Positions 44,569 to 53,867 of a stretch of DNA of 64,000 nucleotides are shown one piece after another. A program made the translations under genes and the position numbers. Below the pieces are notes generated by a model. It worked only from the letters and a program-made list of their open reading frames with translations. It was not told the origin of the DNA and did no database searches. Position 1 is the first letter of the stretch. The number at the start of each line of letters is the position of its first letter. Source of the stretch: Candidatus Cloacimonadota bacterium (GTDB lineage Bacteria; Muiribacteriota; UBA6191); contig JACFNL010000006.1 in NCBI GenBank assembly GCA_019454875.1, forward strand, positions 1 to 64,000, written 5' to 3'.

Positions 44569-45841
44569 TTTCTGCTCCCAGATGTTTTTCCAGATCGGTT
44601 ACACCCAAATCATCCAAAAAAACAGGAGTATCAAATTTTAGACAGTTGGATGGCAAAAGATAACGATCGGCTGTGCCAGGTTTCACCTGTTTTAGAATAT
44701 CACTTCCTACCATCAGGCCAGATACAGTCACACTGTTCCCAAAGTGCTGGTTTTCAATTTCCAGAATTTGAATTTTTTGCCTGTGGCTGGGATTCATAAC
44801 AGGTAAAATATACTCTTTAAACATATAAGCCCCATCTTTTCCGGTGATCACACCTACACTTTTCCCTGGGGCTGTATCCTGTGGGTCATAGTTTTCCGAG
44901 AAGGAGTCCACAAACTGACGAATTCCTCCAATACCATTTTCCAGAAGCTGGAAATCTGCATAATGTTCTTTACTGGGAACGGGCATTTCCGCTTTTAAGT
45001 AAAATTCGTCAGCGATCTGCATAAAAGGATGGCCGTAGTCCAAAATAAATGCCTTCTGGTATTTTTCTATCATAGCGATGGTTTCTCTGGCCTGGGCTAC
45101 AGTATGAACCTGCATGTTTTTTAATCGGGACTGGTATTGGGTAAGTCCTACGGGCACAATACCTAAGGCCTTCACTCCAGGATAGAGTTTCACCAGATCG
45201 TTCATGGTCTGTTCCAGAATCGGCCCTTCATTTAATCCAGGACAGATTACAGCCTGTGTATAAACTTCGATTCCATTTTGGATAAGGTAGGATATTCTAT
45301 CAATAATGTCTTCAGCCTTGGGGTTTCGCAAAAGCTCTCGTCTGGCTTCAAGATCGGTGGCATGAACACTGACATACAAAGGAGAGAGGTTATACTCAAT
45401 AATCTTCTGGTAATCAAACTCTTTAAGCCCTGCCAGGGTGACATAGTTTCCATATAAAAAACTCAGTCTGTAGTCGTCATCTTTTACATAAAGTGAACGA
45501 CGCATCTTTTTGGGTAGCTGGTAAATAAAACAGAAGTCACAGTTGTTCTGACAACGACGGATCTGATCAAAGAGAACATCATCAAACTCAACACCAAGGT
45601 CTTCATCGTATTCTTTCTCACACTCAAGCGAAAAGGTTTCTTCCTCGCGGCGAACTTCAAGAACTATGGATTCCTCGGCAATCTGGAAGCGATAGTCCAG
45701 AATATCCAGAAGCTCCACCCCATTGATATGGGTGATTATATCCCCGACCTTAAGACCAAGATTTTTGGCAAGGGAGTCATGAAGAAGGGAGGCAATAATG
45801 CCTCCCTTGATTTTCTGTTTATCTACCCGGTTGGATTGCAT
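44513..45841 (-). CDS. DUF512 family PDZ/radical-SAM protein
   Basis: A 442-residue protein. An N-terminal PDZ-like domain (GGIIASLLHDSLAKNLGLKV, DIITHINGVEL; about 12-50) is followed by a radical-SAM region with the cluster cysteines in RRCQNNCDFCFIYQLPKKMR (about 92-112), and a C-terminal DUF512 domain (VTVSGLMVGSDIL). This family is common in Clostridia, Cyanobacteria and Negativicutes; its reaction is not known. It starts directly at the efp stop (TAA-ATG), so the two are co-transcribed. Confidence 0.92.
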   Translation of the reverse strand: MQSNRVDKQKIKGGIIASLLHDSLAKNLGLKVGDIITHINGVELLDILDYRFQIAEESIVLEVRREEETFSLECEKEYDEDLGVEFDDVLFDQIRRCQNNCDFCFIYQLPKKMRRSLYVKDDDYRLSFLYGNYVTLAGLKEFDYQKIIEYNLSPLYVSVHATDLEARRELLRNPKAEDIIDRISYLIQNGIEVYTQAVICPGLNEGPILEQTMNDLVKLYPGVKALGIVPVGLTQYQSRLKNMQVHTVAQARETIAMIEKYQKAFILDYGHPFMQIADEFYLKAEMPVPSKEHYADFQLLENGIGGIRQFVDSFSENYDPQDTAPGKSVGVITGKDGAYMFKEYILPVMNPSHRQKIQILEIENQHFGNSVTVSGLMVGSDILKQVKPGTADRYLLPSNCLKFDTPVFLDDLGVTDLEKHLGAEIMILNPGAVDFLEGIFEA

Positions 45842-46405
45842 TTATGCACGGGACAGATACTCGCCCGTGCGGGTATCTATCTTTAAAAGCTCATCATTTT
45901 CAATAAACAGGGGCACTTGAACCTCATACCCGGTTTCAAGCTTGGCTGTCTTCATAGCACCACCAGAAACAGTGTTACCTTTAACCCCAGGTTCTGTATA
46001 GGAAACCTTCAGATTTACGGTTACTGGCAGATTGACAGTCAAAGGTTTTTCTCCGTGAAACAGTACGCTGACATCCATATTGTCCAGCATGAAATTTTTA
46101 CTCTCGGCCACTAGCTCAGGAGTCAGGGTAAACTGCTCATAACTGGCATTATCCATGAAGTGAAAGCCCTCGGAATCAGAATATAAAAACTGAACGGCCT
46201 TTTCTTCCAGAATGACTCTTTCAATTGTATCTTCAGTGCGGAACCGTTTTTCAAAGGTGGAGCCAGTGTCCATATTGCGCATTTTCACCTGAGCAAATGC
46301 CCCGCCTTTTCCAGGCTTTACGGTGTAAAAATCAATGACCTGATGCAATACATTATCCATCAATACTACATTGCCCTTTGCAATGTTATTCATCTTCACT
46401 TTCAT
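45842..46405 (-). CDS. efp: Translation elongation factor P
   Basis: A 187-residue, three-domain EF-P. The tip loop is VKPGKGGAFAQVK with Lys33 at the place modified in other bacteria. EF-P rescues ribosomes stalled at polyproline. No epmA, earP or ymfI-like modifying gene is in this window. The Pro-rich proteins encoded nearby (for example at 53856-55628) are the type of target EF-P serves. It is transcribed from an extended -10 promoter in the 108-base gap upstream. Confidence 0.96.
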   Translation of the reverse strand: MKVKMNNIAKGNVVLMDNVLHQVIDFYTVKPGKGGAFAQVKMRNMDTGSTFEKRFRTEDTIERVILEEKAVQFLYSDSEGFHFMDNASYEQFTLTPELVAESKNFMLDNMDVSVLFHGEKPLTVNLPVTVNLKVSYTEPGVKGNTVSGGAMKTAKLETGYEVQVPLFIENDELLKIDTRTGEYLSRA

Positions 46406-46451
46406 GGGAAATCCTTACTCCAATTTTTGTCGTTGCCAAAACCGGCCCAGT

Positions 46452-46460
46452 ATTATATCA
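46452..46460 (-). promoter_or_regulatory. Extended -10 promoter of efp
   Basis: On the minus strand the sequence reads TGATATAAT, a perfect TATAAT (46452-46457) with the upstream TGn extension. No good -35 is seen, which is usual for extended -10 promoters. It lies 46 bases before the efp start codon. Confidence 0.65.
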
Positions 46461-46513
46461 CTTTGGCTATCTCGAACCAGAATTTAATCGAAGAGACCTG
46501 GTGATAATTGTTA

Positions 46514-46906
46514 CTACTCCGCAAAAAGCTGGACGGCCTGTTTGTGAAAGTAGTTCAGAACCAGATTTCGCAGTTCCATCAGGTCGCAGTCTGATTTGGC
46601 GAGAAAGTCTTCGATGCCAAGGTTGTTAAAGGTGCGGATGTAATTTTCCTGAACATGGGCCGTGAGAACAAAGATGCCTACCTTGTCATTTAAGGTTCGG
46701 ATTTTTTTCAAAAATTCTACGCCATTCATTTCGGGCATGTGAATGTCGGTAAAAATCAGATCGTAAGAGTCTGACTGGAATCGTTCCAGGGCTAAAACAC
46801 CATTTTCGGCCACATGGACAATGACATTGGGCAGGGCTTGAAGTGCATCACAAAGCAGTTGTGCAAACAGTCTTTCATCTTCAACAATCAAGATTTTTTT
46901 TTCCAT
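46514..46906 (-). CDS. CheY-like single-domain response regulator
   Basis: A 130-residue receiver domain with no output domain: KKILIVEDERLFAQLL (acidic pair Glu9/Asp10), phospho-acceptor Asp54 in LIFTDIHMPEMNGVEFLKK, Thr82 in FVLTAH and Lys104 in FLAKS. All catalytic residues are present, so it should be phosphorylated by a histidine kinase and act by binding a partner. No kinase or chemotaxis gene adjoins it. The FliM-N-repeat protein at 53856-55628 is a plausible partner (inference). A TATGAT six bases before the ATG suggests a leaderless mRNA. Confidence 0.93.
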   Translation of the reverse strand: MEKKILIVEDERLFAQLLCDALQALPNVIVHVAENGVLALERFQSDSYDLIFTDIHMPEMNGVEFLKKIRTLNDKVGIFVLTAHVQENYIRTFNNLGIEDFLAKSDCDLMELRNLVLNYFHKQAVQLFAE

Positions 46907-46912
46907 ATCTCC

Positions 46913-46942
46913 ATCATAAGCAAGAAGTTTGGGTTAAGGCAA
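46913..46942 (-). promoter_or_regulatory. Leaderless-type promoter of the response regulator
   Basis: On the minus strand TTGCCT (46937-46942) and TATGAT (46913-46918) are spaced 18 bases. The ATG begins six bases after the -10. The -35 lies inside the palindrome at 46934-46953. Confidence 0.45.
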
Positions 46943-46953
46943 TGTTACCTTAA
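46934..46953. promoter_or_regulatory. Candidate operator palindrome between divergent genes
   Basis: TTAAGG and CCTTAA form a perfect 6-bp inverted repeat separated by 8 bases, with further partial symmetry inside (16 of 20 positions). It covers the response-regulator -35 and lies upstream of the divergent gene at 46995, a good place for a shared repressor or activator site. Confidence 0.35.
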
Positions 46954-46994
46954 ACATTTCCCATCTAAATCCGTTATACGGTAGTGCCGATATC

Positions 46995-47642
46995 GTGAGT
47001 ATGACGGTTTTATCTCAAACAAGAGTAGAAAGCGAAGAGGCTCATTTTCGGAATAATCCCGCGCCTCTTTTAAAGACCTATCAGCTTAAGCATAGCCGTC
47101 CTGCCCAGAACCTGGATTTACATAATTATCAGACCTGGCTGTTTGGGATGCTGGAAAGATTTCAGAAGTTAAGAAATGCTTATACTGCCAACGGTATCCG
47201 TATCAAGGAAGCCTGGGGATTTTTGTATTTTAAGTGCCTCCTGTTAAATACGGCTGATTTTGTTCTGGCCCAGAAGAATCGGCAATCTCCCCTGAGTCGG
47301 GTTCAGATATTATCGCTACTGGCTCTGTTGAAGCAGAATACTACTTTAAGGTATTACCTTCAGGGTGCCAAACTTTCCCTACTGATTGATTCCAGTGATG
47401 CTTTAAGTGATGCGGAGCTGTTTTATCTGACCCGCACCCCCTGCACTGATGATGAGGAACCGCCTAAACCATTGTTGTTAGGCACTTATCATGAGACTCT
47501 ATTGGAAGATTTGATTGCGAGTATGAGGCAGGAGCTTCGTTCGCATATCAACCAGAAAGCCAGAACCAAGGTTCAGGCTGTAGCAGCCGTAGGTTGTATT
47601 CTGGTTTTGCCCGTAATGGGCTGGCTGATGCAGATTCCCTAA
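46995..47642 (+). CDS. Tail-anchored protein of unknown function
   Basis: A 215-residue helical protein with one hydrophobic segment at the C-terminus (VQAVAAVGCILVLPVMGWLM), consistent with a tail anchor in the inner membrane and a cytosolic body. No family is recognised. Start GTG at 46995, or the ATG at 47001. It is 4 bases upstream of the MFS gene, so they form an operon divergent from the response regulator. Confidence 0.65.
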   Translation: MSMTVLSQTRVESEEAHFRNNPAPLLKTYQLKHSRPAQNLDLHNYQTWLFGMLERFQKLRNAYTANGIRIKEAWGFLYFKCLLLNTADFVLAQKNRQSPLSRVQILSLLALLKQNTTLRYYLQGAKLSLLIDSSDALSDAELFYLTRTPCTDDEEPPKPLLLGTYHETLLEDLIASMRQELRSHINQKARTKVQAVAAVGCILVLPVMGWLMQIP

Positions 47643-47646
47643 CCAG

Positions 47647-48810
47647 ATGAAAAACTCAAGAATTGCTGGCTTGATTTCACTGGCCTGGTTCTGGTTGGGG
47701 CTGAATTATTGTGTGTTTATGATTTTTGTCCCCCTGTCCTTCCCCCAGGATGACAATGCGTTAAAAAGCGTTTCCTGGTTTATAGGCATCCCGGCAGTTT
47801 TTGCTATTTTGGGCCAGAATTATTTTGGGTACATCTGTCTTAAAAAGGACAGGTTTCGTTTTCTGATGGTGTTAAGCTTCGTTTCTTTTGTGATTCTTTG
47901 GGTTATCAAGGCCATGGGGGTTTCCAACACCTGGCTTTATCCATATCTTGCAATCCATGGGTTTTTGGTAATGGCCATGATTCCCTCCAGTAAGGCTCTT
48001 ATCACAATTCTATTTCCTGAAGAAAAGGCCCAGATGATAGGAAGGCTTTATAGCTTTGAATCGATTGGTATTGCCATAAGTTCCGTGGGGATTGGGCTGC
48101 TTCTTGAAAAAAACGCAGCCGATCCTCTGGCTTATCAGAAGCTCTATGGAGTAATGGCCATCGCCAACATTGTGTTTATACCTGTTTATTGGCTTATGTT
48201 TCCTAAACGAATGAGTCACTTAAAATGGGATATTTTATCAGCCCGGGCACCGGGAGCGATTCTAAGAATTTTTAATACGCCAGGAATCAGGCATCTTTAT
48301 TGTTATCTGGTATTAGTAAGCTGTGGCAGTTCTTTTTATTTTTTTTACTTTGGCCGTTACTTAAAAAACATTCTGTCCGGCACAGAAACCCAGGTAGGGC
48401 TATCCATGACCCTAGCCACACTGTTTGGAGCATTGTCCTATCCACTATACGGAAAATTTATGCAGGTTTATGGCTCTTATCGAGGGCTATTACTTTGCGT
48501 AATCAGCTATGTTCTGTGTTTTTTGTCTTTGCATTTTGTGACCGATCCGAATCTGTATCTGATCATCTATGCCCTGCCGCTTTATCCTTTGATGACCGTG
48601 GCTTCCAATCTGTTTTTAGCCAATCACACCACAGAACAGGACCGTGGAGTGGGTTTTGGGCTTTTGGACACTGCCTTTCAAACCAGCGGTATACTGGCCC
48701 CATTGCTTGGAGTTCTGATATTTTCCTTTGCAAGCCTGAATCAGCTGGCTTTGATTTCGATTGTTATTCTGGCTCCGGCAGTGTTTTTTTTAAAGGGTTT
48801 AAAAACTTAA
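47647..48810 (+). CDS. Major facilitator superfamily transporter
   Basis: A 387-residue protein with about twelve hydrophobic helices in two bundles, for example LISLAWFWLGLNYCVFMIFV and LISIVILAPAVFFL at the ends. MFS-like turns occur between helices 2-3 (YICLKKDRFRFL) and 8-9 (LYGKFMQVYGSYRG). The substrate cannot be read from the sequence. It converges on prfB: the stop codons of the two genes share the palindrome TTAA. Confidence 0.82.
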   Translation: MKNSRIAGLISLAWFWLGLNYCVFMIFVPLSFPQDDNALKSVSWFIGIPAVFAILGQNYFGYICLKKDRFRFLMVLSFVSFVILWVIKAMGVSNTWLYPYLAIHGFLVMAMIPSSKALITILFPEEKAQMIGRLYSFESIGIAISSVGIGLLLEKNAADPLAYQKLYGVMAIANIVFIPVYWLMFPKRMSHLKWDILSARAPGAILRIFNTPGIRHLYCYLVLVSCGSSFYFFYFGRYLKNILSGTETQVGLSMTLATLFGALSYPLYGKFMQVYGSYRGLLLCVISYVLCFLSLHFVTDPNLYLIIYALPLYPLMTVASNLFLANHTTEQDRGVGFGLLDTAFQTSGILAPLLGVLIFSFASLNQLALISIVILAPAVFFLKGLKT

Positions 48811-49934
48811 ATTTCCTCATCTCCAGCAGGTTGTCCATCCCACTGCAAGTAGGATAAGATAAAGTCTTCCAGATCCCCGTCCAGAACCTTATCGGTTGAA
48901 GAGGTGGAGCATCCGGTTCTGTGGTCTTTGACAAGCTGGTAAGGGTGCAGGACATAAGAACGAATCTGTGAGCCCCAGCCAATATCCATTTTGATGCCCA
49001 TGGCTTTTTCTCTTTCTTCCTGCTTTCTCTTGATTTCAAGCTGCATCAGGCGGGATTTAAGAACTTTCATGGCCATTGCCTTGTTCATAATTTGAGACTT
49101 TTCATTTTGACAGGAGACGACCAAACCGGATGGGTAGTGGGTCAATCGCACAGCAGAATAAGTCGTGTTCACAGACTGTCCACCGGCCCCTGAAGAACAG
49201 AAGGTGTCTACCCTCAGATCCTTGTCCAGAATTTCAATATTGATCTCTTCATCAACCTCGGGAGCAACTTCTACGCTGGCAAAAGATGTGTGACGGCGGG
49301 CTGAGGAATCAAACGGTGAGATACGGACCAGACGATGTACTCCCATTTCAGACCTTAAGTACCCATAGGCATAATCTCCCTCGATCAAAAGGGTTACAGA
49401 CTTGATTCCAGCAACTTCTCCAGGTAGAAAATCAAGTTCCTTGGCCTTAAATCCATACTGTTCTGCCCAGCGCAGATACATACGGTGAAGAATGGAGGCC
49501 CAGTCACAGCTCTCAGTTCCCCCGGCCCCAGGATGGATAGTGAGAATTGCTGAATTGATGTCCATTTCCCCATTCAAAAGAAATTTCAGATTGGCCTTTT
49601 TGAGAAGATCCTGAAACTCCGTATGATTTTTGATAATCTCAGGAATCAGGCTGGAATCAGATTCACTTTGATATAGCTCAATAGCAAACAAAAGATCTTC
49701 ATGGGATTTGGAAAGGCCAAGATACTGGTTCAAGTCCTTTTTTTTCTGATGCAGTTCCTTGTTGATCTGGTTCATACGGGAAGGGTTCTGAAACACATCT
49801 GGATCGGAGAACTGTGCCTCTAACCCGGCCACCTCTTTTTTTAGCTTGGTCGGGTTAATAATAGACTCAATTGATTTGAATGTTTCGAACTGTTCACTTA
49901 GTTCGTGGGCAATCTGTTCCACGACATCACTCAT
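48807..49934 (-). CDS. prfB: Peptide chain release factor 2
   Basis: A 375-residue class-I release factor with the catalytic GGQ in SSGAGGQSVNTTYSAVRLTH and the stop-codon-reading SPF in VRISPFDSSARRHTSFASVE, which marks RF2 (UGA/UAA) rather than RF1. Many prfB genes contain an in-frame UGA and programmed frameshift near codon 25; here the frame is continuous from ATG to stop, so that autoregulation is absent. It follows secA by 24 bases, in the order hpf-secA-prfB. Confidence 0.95.
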   Translation of the reverse strand: MSDVVEQIAHELSEQFETFKSIESIINPTKLKKEVAGLEAQFSDPDVFQNPSRMNQINKELHQKKKDLNQYLGLSKSHEDLLFAIELYQSESDSSLIPEIIKNHTEFQDLLKKANLKFLLNGEMDINSAILTIHPGAGGTESCDWASILHRMYLRWAEQYGFKAKELDFLPGEVAGIKSVTLLIEGDYAYGYLRSEMGVHRLVRISPFDSSARRHTSFASVEVAPEVDEEINIEILDKDLRVDTFCSSGAGGQSVNTTYSAVRLTHYPSGLVVSCQNEKSQIMNKAMAMKVLKSRLMQLEIKRKQEEREKAMGIKMDIGWGSQIRSYVLHPYQLVKDHRTGCSTSSTDKVLDGDLEDFILSYLQWDGQPAGDEEI

Positions 49935-49958
49935 AGGTATTCCTTATCCAATTTTTAA

Positions 49959-52511
49959 TTATGCCCCGTGGCAGCGTTTGTATTTTTTGCCACTACCACA
50001 GGGGCAGGGGTCATTGCGTCCAATATCAAGAGCCTGTGCTGGCCTGGCCTTGGCTTCCTTATTCTGTTGTAACTCCTCAATCTCTTCTTCAGTTGAGGAG
50101 TAGATCAGTTCTTTGGGGGCTTCGGGTACAGGAATCTCCTGTTTAGGATTAAAATCGAGCTTGAACAAAAGAGAGATGGTTTCTTCGCGGATACGGCGAA
50201 TCATCTCGTTAAACAGATCGGTTGCCTCAAGTTTATATTCCACCAGAGGATCTTTCTGTCCGTAACCTCTTAAACCGATTCCTTCTTTTAAGGCATCCAT
50301 AGTATTCAGGTGCTCACGCCATGTCATATCCACAGTCTGCAAAAGAATGGCTTTTTCAATATGTCGAAGAAAGCCAGACCCTAGAACCTGCTCCCGATTG
50401 GAGTACTGCTGTTTCAGAGAATCTATAATCTGTTTTCTAAGGGCCCCAGGTTCCATACCACGGGCTCCTTCTGGCAGAGGATGATTGAACTTTTCACGAA
50501 TCTGCACCTCAAGTTCATCAAAATCCCAGCTTTCCTTGGGCACATCTTTATGTACGGTATCCTGAAGAATTCTTTCTACAGTGCGCTCAAGCATGTGCTG
50601 GATATCTTCGGAAACATCTTCTACCTTAAGAGCCTTTTGTCTTTGCTGATAGACAATTTTTCTATGGTCATTCATGACATTGTCATATTTAAGAATATGT
50701 TTTCTGGCTTCAAAATGCATGGTTTCAACGCGTTTCTGTGCTCTTTCAATCGCCTTGGTCACCATATTGGAGTCAATCGTCTCTCCGTATTCCCATCCCA
50801 TAAAATTCATGAGGTTGGTCATTCTTTCGCCCCCGAAGATGCGCATTAAATCATCCTCGAGTGAGAGATAAAACACAGAAGTACCAATGTCTCCCTGCCT
50901 TCCTGCACGACCTCTGAGCTGATTATCGATCCGGCGGGACTCGTGGCGTTCTGAGCCGATAATGTATAGGCCACCTAAATCGGTAACACCTTCTCCTAGT
51001 TTAATGTCAGTACCCCGTCCTGCCATATTGGTGGCAATGGTTATTGCTCCTTTCTGTCCAGCTAAGGAAACAATCTCCGCTTCCCTTTCATGGTGTTTGG
51101 CATTCAGAACCTGATGAGGGATGTTTTCCCGGCTCAACATCATGGACAGCATTTCTGACCGTTCAATGGAGATGGTTCCAATCAGCAGGGGTTGACCAGT
51201 CAGATTCAGTTCCTTGGCCTTGGCAAGGATCGCTTCGTATTTTTCTTTCTGGGATTTGTAGATCCTGTCAGGCAGATCAATTCTGGTTACCTTGCGGTTG
51301 GTGGGAATGGCAATCACATCCAGATCATAAATCTCGGCAAATTCGTTGGCCTCAGTCAGGGCCGTTCCTGTCATACCGGCCAATCGCTGGTAAAGCCGGA
51401 AAAAATTCTGAAAGGTAATTGAGGCCAGGGTTATGGATTCGGTTGCCACTGGCACACCTTCTTTGGCCTCAATTGCACCGTGAAGTCCATCACTGTAGCG
51501 GCGGCCAGGCATCAGACGGCCCGTAAACTCATCAATAATAATCACTTCTCCATTCTGAACAACATATTGCTGATCCCGGTGAAACAGGTTTTCAGCCTTT
51601 AAAGAAGCTTCCAGATGGTGAAGAAGTTTGAGATTTTCAGGGGCATAAAGGTTTTCAACCCCAATAATTTTTTCCGCCGCTGCAATGCCCTCATCACTCA
51701 GATACACACTATGGGCTTTTTCATCGACGGTAAAGTCCTTATCCTTTTTCAAAAGTTTGACCCAGCGGGACATTTTCAGGTATAGGTCTGTGGATTTTTC
51801 GGCTGGCCCGGAGATGATCAGAGGGGTTCTGGCCTCATCTACCAAGACAGAATCGACCTCGTCAATTACACAGTAATTTAATCTTTGCACAATATCTTCA
51901 GGGTGGGTGGCCATGTTGTCCCTGAGATAATCAAAGCCAAACTCGTTGTTGGTACCGTAGGTTATGTCACAAAGATAGGCTTCCCTTTTTTCCTGCGAGT
52001 TCTGTCCATGGTGAATCAGCCCTACGCTAAGTCCTAAAAATCTATGTACCTGTCCCATCCATTCCGAGTCACGGCGGGCCAGATATTCATTGACAGTGAC
52101 CACATGAACCCCACGGCCCATAAGACCATGAAGATAAGTCGGAAGGGTAGATACCAGGGTTTTACCTTCCCCGGTTTTCATCTCCGCAATATTGCCACGA
52201 AACAGAACAATTCCCCCGATAATCTGGCAGTTGTAATGCCTCTCCCCCAAAACCCTTCTGGCAGTTTCCCGAACTGTGGCAAAAGCCTCGGGTAAAACCA
52301 TTTCCAGGGCTTCAAAATACTCAACCCCATGATCCAGCTGTTCCTGTACCATGGCCCGCAATTTTGGAGTCTGAGCTTTCAGGCCCTCGTCATCCAGAGA
52401 TTTTAATCTGGATTCAAAGGTATCTACCTCGTCAGCTATCAGCTGCATTTTGCGAATCTGTCTTTCATTGTAGCGGGCTGGAAGAAAAGTTTTAAGTGCT
52501 TTTAAAATCAT
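49959..52511 (-). CDS. secA: Preprotein translocase ATPase SecA
   Basis: An 850-residue SecA: Walker [52 protein letters not shown], and a C-terminal zinc-binding SEC-C motif [18 protein letters not shown]. It drives secreted proteins through SecYEG and binds SecB or ribosomes through the C-terminal motif. Together with secDF at 26060-28552 this gives the motor parts of the Sec system. Confidence 0.97.
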   Translation of the reverse strand: MILKALKTFLPARYNERQIRKMQLIADEVDTFESRLKSLDDEGLKAQTPKLRAMVQEQLDHGVEYFEALEMVLPEAFATVRETARRVLGERHYNCQIIGGIVLFRGNIAEMKTGEGKTLVSTLPTYLHGLMGRGVHVVTVNEYLARRDSEWMGQVHRFLGLSVGLIHHGQNSQEKREAYLCDITYGTNNEFGFDYLRDNMATHPEDIVQRLNYCVIDEVDSVLVDEARTPLIISGPAEKSTDLYLKMSRWVKLLKKDKDFTVDEKAHSVYLSDEGIAAAEKIIGVENLYAPENLKLLHHLEASLKAENLFHRDQQYVVQNGEVIIIDEFTGRLMPGRRYSDGLHGAIEAKEGVPVATESITLASITFQNFFRLYQRLAGMTGTALTEANEFAEIYDLDVIAIPTNRKVTRIDLPDRIYKSQKEKYEAILAKAKELNLTGQPLLIGTISIERSEMLSMMLSRENIPHQVLNAKHHEREAEIVSLAGQKGAITIATNMAGRGTDIKLGEGVTDLGGLYIIGSERHESRRIDNQLRGRAGRQGDIGTSVFYLSLEDDLMRIFGGERMTNLMNFMGWEYGETIDSNMVTKAIERAQKRVETMHFEARKHILKYDNVMNDHRKIVYQQRQKALKVEDVSEDIQHMLERTVERILQDTVHKDVPKESWDFDELEVQIREKFNHPLPEGARGMEPGALRKQIIDSLKQQYSNREQVLGSGFLRHIEKAILLQTVDMTWREHLNTMDALKEGIGLRGYGQKDPLVEYKLEATDLFNEMIRRIREETISLLFKLDFNPKQEIPVPEAPKELIYSSTEEEIEELQQNKEAKARPAQALDIGRNDPCPCGSGKKYKRCHGA

Positions 52512-52566
52512 GGAATCTGTTCCTTGTTCTGGGAGAGGGATTTTCAGCTATCCGTTGAAATCCGTG

Positions 52567-52614
52567 AAAACAAAAGGCGAGGAACCCGCGCACTTCTACG
52601 CTAGCACCTCGCCT
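52567..52614 (-). terminator. Rho-independent terminator of hpf
   Basis: An 8-bp stem (AGGCGAGG/CCTCGCCT; arms 52575-52582 and 52607-52614) encloses a GC-rich loop. On the minus strand it is followed by TTTTGTTTT at 52567-52575. It begins 14 bases after the hpf stop, so secA probably needs its own promoter or read-through. Confidence 0.7.
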
Positions 52615-52627
52615 AAGATTCAGTTGT

Positions 52628-53206
52628 TCACTTGTTTGGTTCAATCAGGCCAATGTTACCATCGTTTCTACGATATACAACATTCACATCCCCGGTAGAA
52701 GCATTGTTAAACACAATAAACTCCTGTTGCAGATACTGAAGCTGTTCGGCTGCTTCATCAGTAAACATGGGTTTGGTGAAAAATGTGTTGGAGCGAATGA
52801 TTTTAGGACTGACATTCAGCTCTTCTTCCACATGCACTTCTTCAAACTCAGGAGCAACCACTAAGTGCTTGAAGTGGAAGTCACGATGTTTGTGCTTACG
52901 GTTGGGTTTGGTTTTTAACTTGTCCTTGTATTTGGAAGTCTGTTTCTGAAGTTTGTCCACAATCAAATCAATGGCTGCGTACATGTCAGGATGGGAACTG
53001 GATGCTCTAAAATTGATTCCCGTAGCCCAGATTGTAACTTCAGCTGTGTGAAGAATTCCCTGGCTTTTGGTTTTATCTACAGATAAGGTCACCTCAATTT
53101 CCTGGAGCTGTTCTACATAGGAATGAATGGAATCCATTTTCTTTTCCACAAACTCTTTAATAGAAGGTGTCAATTCGATGTTTCTGCCTGTAATGATGAC
53201 TTTCAT
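52628..53206 (-). CDS. hpf: Ribosome hibernation promoting factor, long form
   Basis: A 192-residue protein with the HPF/YfiA N-terminal domain (MKVIITGRNIELTPSIKEFV, SHPDMYAAIDLIVDKLQKQ) and the C-terminal dimerisation domain of long HPF (FNNASTGDVNVVYRRNDGNI). Long HPF dimerises 70S ribosomes to 100S in stationary phase. It has a strong Shine-Dalgarno (AGGAGG). The order hpf-secA-prfB is typical of Firmicutes. Confidence 0.95.
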   Translation of the reverse strand: MKVIITGRNIELTPSIKEFVEKKMDSIHSYVEQLQEIEVTLSVDKTKSQGILHTAEVTIWATGINFRASSSHPDMYAAIDLIVDKLQKQTSKYKDKLKTKPNRKHKHRDFHFKHLVVAPEFEEVHVEEELNVSPKIIRSNTFFTKPMFTDEAAEQLQYLQQEFIVFNNASTGDVNVVYRRNDGNIGLIEPNK

Positions 53207-53243
53207 AAGTACCTCCTGTGGCGACCACTAGTCTTTTGTGTAC

Positions 53244-53273
53244 ATTTTACTCTTGAAGATAAGGGCTTTGCAA
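53244..53273 (-). promoter_or_regulatory. Promoter of hpf
   Basis: On the minus strand TTGCAA (53268-53273) and TAAAAT (53244-53249) are spaced 18 bases, 38 bases before the hpf ATG. The TTGCAA is its own reverse complement and also overlaps the -35 of the divergent gene. Confidence 0.45.
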
Positions 53274-53294
53274 AGCATAAAATATGTATATACT
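53267..53294 (+). promoter_or_regulatory. Leaderless-type promoter of the DUF3109 gene
   Basis: TTTGCA (53267-53272) and TATACT (53289-53294) are spaced 16 bases, and the ATG follows the -10 after six bases. It overlaps the hpf promoter, so the two may compete. Confidence 0.45.
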
Positions 53295-53300
53295 GCAGGA

Positions 53301-53867
53301 ATGTTTTTTGTTGAAGATGTTATGCTAAGTGATGCAATTCGGTACACCCGTTTTGGCTGCCGTCTTATGACATGCAAAGGTAAATGCTGTGAGGAGGGGG
53401 ATAGTGGTGCTCCTCTTACCGAACTTGAAGCCCAGACAATTGAAGCAATCCTGCCAATTGTGGCTTCAGAGCTAGAGCCGTCTGGATTGCAGGTGGCGAG
53501 CAGGCGGGCAGTGGTTCGTGAACAAGGCAGGCCACATACCCCGTTAGTTGGGGAAGCTGGGCCATGCGCCTATCTGATTCCTGGTGAAGGCTCGGTTAAA
53601 ATCTGTGCCTTTGAAAAACTTTTTAAAGAGGGAAAAATCGGATTTTTGAAACCCGTTTCCTGCCATTTGTTTCCACTGATTTTTAAAGAAACCATGTTTT
53701 ATCGCTCATTATCTTTGCAGACCAGGGAATCCTGCATGTCTTCTTATGGAGCAGCCGGGCCTCATATTGTAGAATTTTTGAAAGAACCCCTGATTCGTCA
53801 GTTTGGGGAAGATTGGGTAAAAAAATTGTTTCTTGAGCTTAACTTAACCTTTGAATCAGACTCCTGA
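53301..53867 (+). CDS. DUF3109 family cysteine-cluster protein
   Basis: A 188-residue protein with the family core CKGKCCEEGDSGAPLTELEA (about 27-46) and further cysteines in GPCAYL, ICAFE, SCHLFP and ESCMSS, a probable metal-cluster site related to the YkgJ group. Reaction unknown. I chose the ATG at 53301 because the alignment with the family (VEDVMLSDAIRYTRF) begins there; an upstream ATG at 53238 would place the promoter inside the gene. Its end overlaps the convergent gene by 12 bases. Confidence 0.85.
   Translation: MFFVEDVMLSDAIRYTRFGCRLMTCKGKCCEEGDSGAPLTELEAQTIEAILPIVASELEPSGLQVASRRAVVREQGRPHTPLVGEAGPCAYLIPGEGSVKICAFEKLFKEGKIGFLKPVSCHLFPLIFKETMFYRSLSLQTRESCMSSYGAAGPHIVEFLKEPLIRQFGEDWVKKLFLELNLTFESDS

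Noticed and set aside
46378-46629. A plus-strand gene between efp and the response regulator
   Set aside because: It overlaps the efp promoter and both genes, and shows no domain or ribosome-binding site.
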